A program made the position numbers and the translations under genes. A stretch of 64,000 bases of DNA from Tricholomella constricta (Eukaryota; Basidiomycota; Agaricomycetes; Agaricales; Lyophyllaceae), in NCBI GenBank assembly GCA_013368375.1, contig JAACJP010000002.1:434001-498000 (forward strand), written 5' to 3'. The notes beneath the pieces were generated by a model. The model worked only from the letters and a program-made list of their open reading frames with translations. It was not told where the DNA came from and ran no database searches. Positions within the stretch are counted from its first letter, which is position 1. Every line of letters starts with the position of its first letter. Of this stretch, positions 22,257 to 32,403 are shown in pieces.

Positions 22257-22600
22257 TGTTAGGACCTGTGTAGCATGCTGGTTACAGAGGTATTCCGGGA
22301 CCACCGAGGCGGACAGGCCTGACGTTTGTCAAGGAAGACGAGCTCTGAAAGAGTGTTTTGGAGGTCGTGAGCGTTGACAAGGACGTTCACTGGGGCTGAT
22401 TCGAACGAACAAGTTCAGATGATACGAGTGTGAAGCAGAGTAAATTGAGAAGTGAGAGAGAACAGAAACGGGAACGGGAACTAGTCTTAACAATTGGTAA
22501 TATCGAGGTAAAGAGTCTGAAAAGAAGTGGTGCCATCATATATACGGTGGACGTGCGTGGGAAAGCGTAAGGGATTGTGAGTTTAGGGGCGGTCGTGACA
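22257..22600 (-). mobile_element. LTR fragment of a gypsy-type retrotransposon (3' LTR plus polypurine tract)
   Basis: On the minus strand the segment starts TGTCACGACC at 22600 and ends GGTCCTAACA at 22257, giving TG...CA ends that are partly inverted repeats. Immediately upstream on that strand is GAGGAGGGGATAA (22601-22613), a typical polypurine tract. The internal region right of the LTR is lost after a few dozen bases, replaced by the cysteine-cluster gene region. No 5 bp duplication is seen, consistent with a truncated element rather than a clean solo LTR. It is unrelated in sequence to the LTRs of the complete gypsy element. Confidence 0.65.
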
Positions 22601-22834
22601 TTATCCCCTCCTCAAGCGTTGAGCCACTGAGACGCGGAAAAATGTTCGAATACGGGGAGTGTGGCGTTTGTTTTCTTTTTTATTTTTTTTTTGGCGCGCG
22701 CGCGCGGTCACGTGAAGGGCACATGCGGGTCTAGATTGGTTGTGGGTCCTTGTGGGTGTTTTGGAGGATCTCAGAGATCGACAAGGGGAAAAACTTGGCT
22801 GTTTTTCTTCCTCTGTTTCAATTCTTTCGATCTC

Positions 22835-24071
22835 ATGTCACCTCCTATGCCCCGTGTTGCGTCTCCTCATCCTAACGCCCCCACTTTGCGAGATCCGGAC
22901 GTGGTGCCTTTGTTCGACGAAGATCGGGCGCGCGTCGCGTTCTTAGATGCGCCTCAACCTGTTTCCCCGGCGCCCCCTCTCCCTGGGATTGCCACTCTTC
23001 TCGATGGGAGCATCGGGGCGGTCCCTGAGTCATCCTCTGTTCCTCTCCCACGTCCTGTCCCTCGTCTAGTCATCTGCCTGCCCGTTCGATCCCAACAGAT
23101 CCGTCGCCCTCGTTCAACCACTCCCGAGGCCGATTTCGCTTTTGCTAGTGACCCTGTGTCGCGTCCAGCGGCGACCTCGTTGTCGTGGGGGCCCCTCTTT
23201 ATGGATGAAATTTTGGCGGAGGTGTTGCATACCGCTGTGCAGGTTCCTCCTTCCTTGGCGTGGTGTGAGATGCATGCGCTGGTAAGTGTCGCCCTTTCTC
23301 TGCGATCGAGCCCAGCATTTCAGCTGATTCCTGTTTGGGGTCTTTGTTAGTGTGATCGATGTCGGACGCGTCAGCTGCCTTGTCGATTTCTGGAGGTTCG
23401 TCTCTGTGGGACCCTGCCCTGTGTCGATTGCTGTGCAGCGCACTCCCTGTGCTCGCTTTTGTTGGACCATGGCCTAGAAGTGGCAGCTAGGCAGTTGGGA
23501 ATCCCCTTGGCGTGGCTTCGCTCTCGTGCCGAAGGTTTTACTTTCTCTCGCACTGGCGTTGCGATGTCCTTTACTAGCATCTGTCGTGTCTTGCGTTTGC
23601 CGCTCCCACCTCCTCTTCCCGCTGTCTCTTCATCCGTTGCAGGGACTGGTGCCGTTTCGCTTCCTCGTGCTCCCCCCCCCTCGTGCCATTTTTCGTGGTA
23701 TGCGAGGTCAGGGACGAAGGTCTGTGCCTGTCAGCCGTGGGGGTGCGCGCTTGTCTGTTCAGGAGGCGCACCCTTTGCCTATGCCTGGTTATTCTCCCTC
23801 CCCCTCCGATATCTCGGTTTCGCCTTTCCCTGTTCGTTGTCTTGGAGCTGCCATGCACGCCGCTTCTCCAGATTCCCCCATCGTCGGTCCCTCAGAGCCT
23901 CTCTTTTTAAAGAGGTCGTCTGCCTCGGTCTCTCCTTCACCGGTTCTGCACCAGGCTTCGCCTGAGGAGCAAGGAGAGCAGGAGCAGCGGGGGGGGGGGG
24001 ACAAAATCAACATAGCGGGAGGGGAAGCCTGGTGCAGAAGGTTTTGGGAGAGCATAGCTCTTGATGTGTAG
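22835..24071 (+). CDS. Protein with an internal Zn(II)2Cys6-like cysteine cluster
   Basis: ATG at 22835 (MSPPMPRVASPHPN) opens a Pro-rich first exon; an in-frame open stretch reaches up to 22661. A 70-base GT-AG intron (23281-23350) follows MHAL. Exon 2 reads CDRCRTRQLPCRFLEVRLCG then TLPCVDCCAAHSLC: spacing C-x2-C-x6-C-x12-C-x2-C-x6-C, the pattern of fungal binuclear zinc clusters with one extra cysteine in the loop. The tail PPPRAIFRGMRGQGRRSVPV to 24071 is in another frame, so at least one more intron (around 23535-23640) is needed; I could not fix it. A run of 12 G at 23988-23999 lies within the last exon. The cluster is central, not N-terminal as in classical regulators. It may be a transcription-factor-like gene or a transposon-associated family. 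Confidence 0.5.
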
Positions 24072-24608
24072 TGTGAGTTCCCGCGTTGCCATTATAAAAT
24101 TGGACAAAATTAACTTGCTAGCAATAAGTGCTGTCGAAAATGAGACAGGAGTGTCAATCGAAGACCAGGTCCACTCTCGTGCCCCGTCAAGCTCTGAGAA
24201 AGCGCCAGTACCCACACCAGATGACTCAGGGAGCACTCAGGTTTCGACTCACTGTGCAGCCTCGAATTGTAACACCGAAGCACAAGCAGCTCACCTCTCA
24301 CAATTCGGACTCGAGAATCCACCCACACCTGTTGCGGAACCTGCGCTTGACTCAGAGCCTTATTGCTCATCAAACCTGAAAGCATCGATTCTGGTGACCG
24401 TGCTTCGAGTCCAGGGCTCAGTGTGTGAGTGGCATCTGTTTTTGTTGTAGTGCTCATCTTACTCTCAATTTATATACTTATCAATACCAGCAGTACAGAT
24501 CATCACTCGGTGTTTGAGTCTTCCCCAATCGAAGCAGCCGCTGAAGAGTTGACTGTCCTGATGTCTCAAACTGCGGCCTTTATCAGTAAATTGGGAAAGT
24601 TTTGGTAA
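24072..24608 (+). other. Possible coding remnant
   Basis: An open frame in 24061-24450 encodes SIEDQVHSRAPSSSEKAP and similar acidic Ser/Pro-rich sequence; after a possible intron a second stretch reads HHSVFESSPIEAAAEELTVL and ends in TAA at 24606-24608. No domain seen. It could be a small gene or the tail of one. An inverted repeat (CTGCACCAGGCTTC at 23946 and its complement at 24027) lies just upstream. Confidence 0.25.
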
Positions 24609-25682
24609 AGCGTTGTTACAACTGTACATATTTGGTCATGTTATTGAGTAATTTGAATGCATTATCGGGAGATTAGAATAATTGTAAAGGATCATAAGGA
24701 GTTGAAAAACAGGGTAATTCTTATTGAACATTATATTTTGGCAGACTGTTTCATCAGAATGCTAACAGGTTTGCCTTTCAGGCAATAATTATGTTCTCTG
24801 CAGTTTCCCACTATGGTTGCCCGCATACCTTTGTTCTGCATGACCTTCATTTTTGAAGCTAATCCCCCTTGCAAAATACCAGTGAGCACACGTGGGCATG
24901 GGCGAGGTTGAGCAAAACTCAGTTGACACTCAGCTCCGAAAAATCCCGCCTTGACAACCGCAATTTCTTGCGCATTTTTTTTTGCTGGCATCTCCCTGCT
25001 CCGCCCATGTCCTCTTGTTTCTCCTGCTCAATGTTGCAGTTGGGCTTCTTTGTGATCACACATGTAACCGTAATTGTCCCAGTTGTGGGCACCAAGTTTA
25101 TTGGCACAAAAAACCTTTCTTTTTGAGCACAAATGTTAATGAGAATTTGATGTATTCCTGTTTGCCTTTCTCTGCTTGGATGACAAGTACGTCGCCAAAC
25201 ACCTGTAATTGGCACTGAAACTGACACATCCCATTGACAGGTTTTTCCCAAGCACGCGACAGAACAGCGACGGCGGCCTCTCGTGCTTTGGTCCACACTC
25301 CATGAACAACCTGCCGTGGAATTTTAGGTTTAGGGGTGAGCTGTGTGGGTCCTGCCGTCAATACTGTAGTTAAAATTTTCCAACGATATATATGGTTTGC
25401 TGCCCCCATACCCGAATATCTTGAAATGTGATTGGTACTGGATGGCACTTATTTCACGAAACGACAAAGCATTGGACTGACAGTCATAATTATATAAATT
25501 CTCGACCCAATATAACATTTGGCCAAAACGGCCTCCAGTTGTGAAAAAAGAGGTAGGCCTTTATGGCCATATCCGGACTTACAATAGTTGGTGAAATATT
25601 ATAGCAAATTATACCTCTTACATCAAGTTTCACCTCAGGCATTCAGTATACTATCGATTACCGGAATCATGCAAATTTACTG
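24609..25682 (-). other. AT-rich stretch with possible minus-strand exons
   Basis: Minus-strand open frames at 25098-25448 (IPRQVVHGVWTKAREAAVAV, FGDVLVIQAEKGKQEYIKFS) and 24731-24991 (VKAGFFGAECQLSFAQPRPC) look weakly coding, and the plus strand is also open in places (CDHTCNRNCPSCGHQVYWHK). No family recognised and no consistent splice model found. Probably a decayed element. Confidence 0.2.
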
Positions 25683-26010
25683 ATGTTCGAGAATCTAACT
25701 CAAGGAGCCCCGGTTTCCTCTCAACTATCAGCATGTCAAACAAGCTCGGCTCGCCCACAAAGATCACGGAGAAAGCGTCAAGTTGATAATATGGACGACA
25801 ACGAGAATATCAGAAACTGTGTTTGTGGCTCTATTTCTCCGTCCAATGGAACATACTCTATCCAATGCAAACGAAAGGGATGCAAAACTGAATGGGTATG
25901 TGTGATCCTGACTTATTGTACTAGCTCACCTGGCTAACTCATTGCTTGATATCATCTCCTGTGTATTGGGTTAGAGATAGCCCCAAAATCATGGGTGTGC
26001 CCAGCGTGCG
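25683..26010 (+). pseudogene. PHD-like zinc-finger gene, 5' part, split by a hAT insertion
   Basis: Starting at 25683 the frame encodes a basic stretch (RPQRSRRKRQ) and then a cysteine-rich motif NCVCGSISPSNGTYSIQC, KRKGCKTEW, an intron with donor GTATGT, and YHLLCIGLEIAPKSWVCPAC. The C-x-C...C...C...W-x-H-x-x-C...W-V-C-x-x-C pattern is that of small PHD-like fingers often found near transposons in mushrooms. The intron's acceptor is damaged: a CTAAC branch site is followed by TTGA instead of an AG. The sequence is cut within the codon after the last cysteine by the hAT element at 26011. The missing tail resumes at 38610. Confidence 0.6.
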
Positions 26011-26065
26011 CAGTGTTGTACCTAAGGCTTAATGGTTAATAATGTTTAAGGGTTAATAACATATT

Positions 26066-26555
26066 TGTTAGGGGAACGCCCGTTCACGCCCTCCGACGCT
26101 CACCGACTGTCCCCTGACACGTGCGATCGCTCCCGACCGATCGCGCCCCCGACCCCGACGCTCCGACCCAAGCGTCGGTGTACATACTTATACATCCCTG
26201 TCGCTACCTCCCCTTCCAGCGCGCCCCGATCCCGACGTCCGACATCCCGACGTCGGTCGCCCGACCTCGTGCCCGCGCCCTGAGCCACGAGGATCGGACA
26301 GCGTCGGGAACGTGTACATACACGCGCCACTGCCCATCCGTTATCATTTACGTACCATACACCCCAGAGAGCCGGCCCTCACGTATCTTATTCGTATATA
26401 GTCATCCTCCCGACATGGGGGAATCCTTTACTCTATTCTCATTGGATTCCCCTCTGTCAATTAGGTTTACTTACGCTCTCTCTACCGTACATAATATAAC
26501 ATTGGATTCCCCTCTGTCAGCACGACTAAGCTCTGCAGCTGAGGTCGCCCTAACA
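26066..26555 (+). repeat. 5' LTR of the gypsy element
   Basis: 490 bp with TG...CA ends. A TATA box (TATATA, 26395-26400) lies about 30 bases upstream of TTACTCTATTCT (26428-26439), the likely transcript start. A 20 bp direct repeat (CATTGGATTCCCCTCTGTCA) occurs at 26440-26459 and 26500-26519. The promoter half is GC- and CpG-rich. Confidence 0.93.
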
Positions 26556-26557
26556 GC

Positions 26558-26569
26558 AGAATAGAGTAA
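26558..26569 (+). promoter_or_regulatory. Putative self-priming primer-binding site
   Basis: The 12 bases AGAATAGAGTAA, starting two bases after the 5' LTR, are perfectly complementary to TTACTCTATTCT at 26428-26439 in the LTR, just downstream of the TATA box. This is the arrangement of Tf1/sushi-type elements, in which the transcript's own 5' end primes reverse transcription instead of a tRNA. I recognise no tRNA 3' end complement here. Confidence 0.65.
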
Positions 26570-26682
26570 CTCTAGAAACCCGACAAAGCCGACCGATCCA
26601 CTTCCGCGCCGAAACACGCGTCTGCTACACGCGACCGTCCAACGCGCGCTCGCTCCGATCGCCCGCCCAGTCCCGTTTCGAG

Positions 26683-27897
26683 ATGTCCAAATTTGGTGAC
26701 ATGTCGCAGCGACCGTTCTCTCCGTTCCTCACGACGGAGGAGCGGTTGGCGAATATGGAAGCCACAATTTCGGCTCTCTCTGCCTCCAATACCTCCAACT
26801 CGGCCTCTATGGACCGCCTCTCCGCTCTTTTCGAAAAATTCATGTCGGGGACACCCCCCAATCCCACCCCCGCTGCTCCCGAAGCAGACACGACCCCTCC
26901 GCCGCCTGAGACGACCACCCCGCTGCCAGGCTCTCCGCGATCGGGATCGCACCACCTCCGACCGTCGCCCCCTCCCATTTACGACGGCGCCCGATCGGGC
27001 GGTCACGCGTTCTTGAACGCCTGCAAGCTCTACTTCTCCTTGTGCGGGGGAAGTTTCGCCGACAACCACGCCCGAATAGTATGGGTGCTGTCGTACATGC
27101 AGCACGGGCGAACCGCCGACTTCGTCAGTCGGGTGTTCCAGTTCGGAACCGCCAAGGACGTCTTTCCCGCCTGGAAGGACTTCAAAGACACCTTCCGCGG
27201 CGAGTTCTTCCTCTTCGATGAGGTCGCCGATGCCGCGCTCATCCTGGAGTCGACAGCGTACTTCCAGAATGGTCAATCGATCGACGAGTACATCGACTCG
27301 TTCCGATCCCTGTGGGTCAAGGCGGGCTACCCAGATGGGCGTCACCTGGTCCTCAAATTCCGTCGGGGAATGGACCCGAAGCTCTCGAGGCGACTCGGAA
27401 GCATCACCACGGGTCGCCCGCACGACGAGAAGATTGAGGAGTGGCTGAGGATCGCTCGTTCTCAAGATTTCATCATGAGGTCGGAGGACGACTTCCACCA
27501 TCGGATGGTCCCGACAAAGGCGCCCGACAGCCGCCAGCCCACCGCCGCAGCTGCACGATGGGCGTTCGCTACTGCCCCCGCTCCCGCTCCCGCTCACGCT
27601 CCCCCCGCCCCCTGCGCTCCTGTCGCACCAGCCCCCAGGCCGATCCCCCAGGGCATCCCAATGGACGTAGATCGGATGCGCGATCGAGTCGCGCCTGCCG
27701 ACGACCACTGTTTCCGGTGCAAGAAAAAGGGTCACTACTCTCGTGACTGCCCTTTGCGCTGGGACGTGCGCCACATGCTCGATGATGAGCTGGAGGCGCT
27801 TATCATGGAACGTCTAGCTCGCAAGGACGCAGTCCCCGCCGACCCGACTCCATCGTCGGCCGACGCGACTGCCTCCGACGCCGAGGAGGGTTTTTAA
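26683..27897 (+). CDS. Gag of the gypsy element
   Basis: A 404-residue structural protein. The N-terminal part has a predicted coiled segment (TTEERLANMEATISALSAS), then Pro-rich linker and the retrotransposon Gag core (FLNACKLYFSLC, ADFVSRVFQFG, WKDFKDTFRGEFF, YIDSFRSLWVKAGY). A CCHC zinc knuckle CFRCKKKGHYSRDC occupies about residues 343-356. The ATG at 26683 is the first in frame after the LTR. The stop TAA (27895-27897) directly follows a GGGTTTT slippery heptamer, so part of the product should be extended into Pol. Confidence 0.93.
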   Translation: MSKFGDMSQRPFSPFLTTEERLANMEATISALSASNTSNSASMDRLSALFEKFMSGTPPNPTPAAPEADTTPPPPETTTPLPGSPRSGSHHLRPSPPPIYDGARSGGHAFLNACKLYFSLCGGSFADNHARIVWVLSYMQHGRTADFVSRVFQFGTAKDVFPAWKDFKDTFRGEFFLFDEVADAALILESTAYFQNGQSIDEYIDSFRSLWVKAGYPDGRHLVLKFRRGMDPKLSRRLGSITTGRPHDEKIEEWLRIARSQDFIMRSEDDFHHRMVPTKAPDSRQPTAAAARWAFATAPAPAPAHAPPAPCAPVAPAPRPIPQGIPMDVDRMRDRVAPADDHCFRCKKKGHYSRDCPLRWDVRHMLDDELEALIMERLARKDAVPADPTPSSADATASDAEEGF

Positions 27898-27930
27898 TCA
27901 CACAACGGGTGGAACGTACGCCCCCGTTGT
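27888..27930 (+). promoter_or_regulatory. -1 ribosomal frameshift signal at the gag/pol junction
   Basis: The heptamer G GGT TTT (27888-27894) sits in the gag frame immediately before TAA, in the form X XXY YYZ. Seven bases later a hairpin can form: ACAACGGG (27902-27909) pairs with CCCGTTGT (27923-27930), with GG/CC inside able to extend it past a bulge. The pol frame is exactly -1 relative to gag and is open through this site. This is the standard layout of a programmed -1 frameshift that makes Gag-Pol. Confidence 0.75.
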
Positions 27931-30900
27931 CTAGTCGTAATCGGTTCGCTCCTTTATCCGTAGAATACGCCAATACACCTAATATTGCTGCTATTCCGAT
28001 GAGTGAACCGACCGACAAAGACGTACAAAACCCCTCCGACCCGACGACACCGATCGCAGTCGCTAAGCCGATCGCCCCGTCGCGTCGTGGCCTACCCCGC
28101 TGGGAAAAGCGACTTCCTAGTCGCTTCATCGCCGCTGCCTCCCCCTGCCCCAGATCCCTGTGGCTCAATGTCGAACTGGAGACCACCGACACCCAGGAGT
28201 CGCATGCCGTCACTGCCCTAGTGGACAGCGGAGCGACCGGCAGTTTTCTCAATGTCGCTTTCGTCGAGAAACACAAGCTCACGACCAAGGTGCTTAGTCG
28301 GCCATCCCCGGTTTACAATGTGGACGGCACCCTCAACGAAGGCGGTTCGGTCTCTTGCATCGTAGAAGCTGTCTTGCGATACAACGGTCATACCGAACGA
28401 GCCGTCTTCGGGGTCACCCAGTTAGGCAAGCAAGACATGATCCTCGGGTTCAACTGGCTTAAAAACCATAACCCCGAGATCGACTGGGAGACCAAGGAGG
28501 TGAAGATGAGTCGCTGTCCGACGCAGTGCGACACCTGCAAGGACGAGGCCAAAGCCGATCGGCGCGCACGCACCAGAGTGCGCGCAGCGATCCGCGCCTG
28601 TCGAGCCGACGGTATCCCGATGACTGAGCCCGACCTGCGAGCCCCGACCAACCCGTATGTTGAGGACAACTCTGATGAGGAGGAGTTCCTCCCCTACACC
28701 CCGATCCTGGAGGAACCTGACCCAGAGTCTGACGACTTCCTGGTGGAAACCTTCCTGAATGGCGATCGCATCTTCGCGACCGCGATCTATCTGACTCCGA
28801 CCGCCGAACATACTCGGGCCAGCCAAACGACATCGCAGCGACTTGCGGAAGCGCACGCTGCTAACTCCGTGCCCAGAACTTTCCGCGACGCAGTACCGAC
28901 CCACCTCCACGACTTTGAAGACGTCTTCTCTAAAGTCGCATTCGATGAGCTTCCAGAGCGCAAGCAATGGGACCATGCCATCGAACTGGAGCCGGGCGCG
29001 TCGCCGACGGGCACGAAGGTCTACCCGCTCTCACCGGCAGAACAGGTCGAACTCGACGCGTTCCTCAAGGAGAACCTCGAGACAGGTCGCATCCGACCGT
29101 CCAAGTCGCCCATGGCGTCGCCGGTCTTCTTCATCAAGAAGAAGGACGGGTCGCTCCGTCTGGTTCAGGACTATCGGACGCTCAATGCGCTCACGGTGAA
29201 GAACCGATACCCGCTGCCCCTCATTAGCGAACTGGTAAATAACCTTCGCGGCGCGCGGTACTTCACCAAGTTGGACGTCCGATGGGGGTACAACAACGTC
29301 CGGATCAAGGAAGGCGACGAGTGGAAGGCAGCGTTTCGGACGAATTGCGGCCTCTTCGAGCCGCTCGTCATGTTTTTCGGCCTCACGAACAGCCCCGCCA
29401 CATTTCAGACCATGATGAATGATATCTTCCGCGATCTGGTCGCTGAAGGTGTTGTTTGCGTGTACCTCGATGACATCTTGATTTATACAAAGACGCTAGA
29501 GGAACACCGTCGGGTCACGCAACTGGTACTGGACCGACTCCGCGAACATCAGCTGTTCTTAAAGCCCGAGAAATGCGAATTCGAGCAGACTAAGATCGAG
29601 TATCTCGGGCTGATCATTTCGCAAGGGCAAGCGGAAATGGATCCGGTTAAAGTCGCTGGAGTGTTGGAATGGCCGGCGCCGAAGAACAAGAAGGAGGTGC
29701 AAGCGTTCCTAGGCTTCACCAATCTCTACCGACGGTTCATCCAGGACTTTTCGCACCACGCCCGACCCCTGTTCGATCTGACGGGCAAGGACGTCGCCTG
29801 GCGGTGGGGAGAGTCGGAGCAGTCGGCCTTTGCTCTTCTGAAGTCCGCGATCACGTCGGGGCCAGTCCTCATGTTCCCCGACGACGACCGACCGTACCGC
29901 ATCGAAGCCGACTCGTCCGACTTCGCAACAGGCGCGGTCCTGTCGCAAGAGTCGCCGTCCGATGGCAAGTGGCACCCGGTCGCGTTCTACTCGAAGAGCT
30001 TGAACGCCGTCGAGCGGAACTACGAGATCCATGACAAAGAGATGCTGGCAATCATCCGGTCTCTGGAGGAATGGCGACACTTCGTAGAAGGCGCAAAGCA
30101 CAAGGTGGAGATCTGGACCGACCACAAGAACCTTGAGTACTTCCTCACCGCGAAGAAACTCAATCGGCGTCAAGCCCGATGGTCGCTTTACCTCGCTAAC
30201 TTCGACTTCGCCCTCCACCACCGTCCTGGCCGTAGCATGGGCAAACCCGACGCGTTATCGCGTCGCCCCGACCATGGCGACGGAAGCGCCGACAACGCCA
30301 ACATCGTGCTGCTCAAACCAGAATTCTTCGCCGTTCGTGCAACTGAAGGCCTTGCACTGGTCGGAGAGGAGGATGATGTGCTGAAAGCGATCCGCAAGGG
30401 CAATCGCGATGGAGCTCAGGAGGATGCGGTCGCGAAAGCGGCGCAACTGGTCAAAGCATCCAAGATTGCCGGCCGCTCCCTTCGCTTTGGCGAGTGGGGA
30501 GAGGAAGGCGGTCTGCTCACGTTCCGTGGACGGATCTATGTCCCGAACGTCCCAGACCTTCGCCGACGCATTGTAGAGCAGCACCACGACTCCAAGGTCG
30601 CTGGAAGACGCTCGAACTGGTGTCGCGCAACTACTGGTGGCCCCAGATGTCGCGCTTCATCGGTTCGTACACCAGCACCTGTGACATGTGTCTGCGCACG
30701 AAACCTCGCCGCCAACTCCCCGTCGGACAGCTGCAGCCGCTTCCCATCCCCGAAGGCCGATGGAATGTCGTATCGGTCGACTTCATCACCGAACTTCCAG
30801 AGTCCAACGGCCACGACGCGATCATGAATGTCGTGGATTCGGTCGGAAAGCGCGCGCACTTCATCGCGTCGCACACGACTTGTTCGGCCCTGGGAGCTGC

Positions 30901-31912
30901 GAACCTCTACCGTCGCCACGTCTGGAAGCTGCACGGTCTCCCCGACGCATTCGTCTCCGATCGAGGTCCACAGTTCGTCGCCGAGTTCACGCGCGAACTG
31001 TACAGACTTCTGGGTATCAAGCTGTCGGCCTCGACGGCGTACCACCCACAGACCGACGGACAGACGGAGCGTGTCAACCAGGAACTGGAACAGTTCTTGC
31101 GAGTCTTCTGCAATGAGCGCCAGAACGATTGGGAGGATCTCCTGCCCGACGCCGAATTCAGTTACAACAACCATGTACATTCGGCGACGCAGCAGACCCC
31201 CTTCCTGCTTGACACTGGTCGGCATCCGCGCATGGGCTTTGAGCCGCGTCGGGGCGTTTCCAAGAACGAGTCAGCTGACGAGTTCGTGGAGCGCATGAAG
31301 GAAGCACAGGAGGAAGCCAAGGCAGCGCTTTCAAAGGCCAAAGACGACATGGAGCGGTATTACAACCAGCGACACGCCCCAACGCCCGACTACCAGCCTG
31401 GCGACAAGGTATACTTGGACGCGACCGACATTTCTACGACCCGACCGTCTAAGAAGTTGTCGCATCGCTACCTTGGCCCTTTCGTCGTGCAAAGGCGAGT
31501 CGGCCCGCTTGCATACCGCCTCCTGCTGCCTCAGTCCATGAAGCGCATCCACCCAGTCTTCCACATCGTGAAGCTCATCCCCGCTGTCGCTGATCCGATC
31601 GAAGGTCGTCGATCCGATCCCCCTCCGCCCCCCGACATAATCGACGATGAACCCCATTACGAAGTTGAAAAGATCCTCGATAGCCGAACCTTCCGCAAAA
31701 AACTACAGTACAAGGTCCTGTGGAAGGGCTATGGTTACGAAGAAGCTTCTTGGGAACCTCGCGAAAATGTCGCCGCCCCCGATCTGGTGCGAAAGTTCCA
31801 CCGTGACAACCCTGACGCTGCCCGCCACATTCGTGGCATATTCACGTTATCCCCGGCCGTCTTCGCCACCGCGGCCCCGCACCAAGTCGTTGCGATTCAA
31901 AAGGGGGGGTGA
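27909..31912 (+). pseudogene. Pol polyprotein of the gypsy element, frame broken in integrase
   Basis: The -1 frame, open from the slippery site, carries an aspartic protease (LVDSGATGSFLN, about residue 105 from 27909), RT (FTKLDVRWGYNNVRIKEGDE, catalytic VYLDDILIYT), and RNase H (YEIHDKEMLAIIRSLEEW, WTDHKNLEYFLT). At about 30595-30605, after EQHHDSKVAG, the continuation is in another frame: WKTLELVSRNYWWPQMSRFI, the zinc ligands CDMCLRT, then the DDE residues in VSVDFITELP, SDRGPQFVAEF and GQTERVNQELE. A chromodomain follows (EVEKILDSR, LQYKVLWKGYG, ASWEPRENV). The stop TGA at 31910-31912 abuts the 3' LTR. The shift requires a net loss of 3n+1 bases; apart from this break the polyprotein looks complete. 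Confidence 0.9.
31899..31909 (+). promoter_or_regulatory. Polypurine tract
   Basis: AAAAGGGGGGG just upstream of the pol stop and the 3' LTR; the expected primer for plus-strand DNA synthesis. Confidence 0.7.
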
Positions 31913-32403
31913 TGTTAGGGGAACGCCCGTTCACGCCCTCCGACGCTCACCGACTGTCCCCCGACACGTGCGATCGCTCCCGACTGATCGCGCCCCCGAC
32001 CCCGACGCTCCGACCCAAGCGTCGGTGTACATACTTATACATCCCTGTCGCTACCTCCCCTTCCAGCGCGCGCCCGATCCCGACGTCCGACATCCCGACG
32101 TTGGTCGCCCGACCTCGTGCCCGCGCCCTGAGCCACGAGGATCGGACAGCATCGGGAACGTGTACATACACGCGCCACTGCCCATCCGTTATCATTTACG
32201 TACCATACACCCCAGAGAGCCGGCCCTCACGTATCTTGTTCGTATATAGTCATCCTCCCGACATGGGGGAATCCTTTACTCTATTCTCATTGGATTCCCC
32301 TCTGTCAGGTAGGTTTACTTACGCTCTCTCTACCATACATAATATAACATTGGATTCCCCTCTGTCAGCACGACTAAGCTCTGCAGCTGAGGTCGCCCTA
32401 ACA
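31913..32403 (+). repeat. 3' LTR of the gypsy element
   Basis: 491 bp, TGTTAG...CTAACA, near-identical to the 5' LTR. Differences include C/T at several CpG sites, one extra CG in a CGCGCG run, and a two-base difference after CTCTGTCA. TATA box at 32243-32248. Confidence 0.93.

Larger units (their letters stand above)
26066..32403 (+). mobile_element. Complete Ty3/gypsy chromovirus-type LTR retrotransposon
   Basis: Two 490/491 bp LTRs (26066-26555, 31913-32403), each TGTTAG...CTAACA, flanked by the perfect 5 bp duplication ATATT (26061-26065, 32404-32408). Between them lie gag (26683-27897), pol with protease, RT, RNase H, integrase and chromodomain (27909-31912), a primer-binding site at 26558-26569 and a polypurine tract at 31899-31909. 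The LTRs differ at about 8 bases plus one indel (under 2 percent), so the insertion is young relative to the hAT it sits in. The integrase frame is broken near 30600, so this copy is unlikely to be autonomous. Confidence 0.95.

Noticed and set aside
26066..26555. tRNA gene or tRNA-primed PBS near the 5' LTR
   Set aside because: No TGG-type complement of a tRNA 3' end follows the LTR; the 12-base self-complement is a better explanation.
27803..28288. Minus-strand frames opposite gag and pol
   Set aside because: High GC and strong codon bias of the gypsy element open the antisense frames; no antisense gene features are seen.
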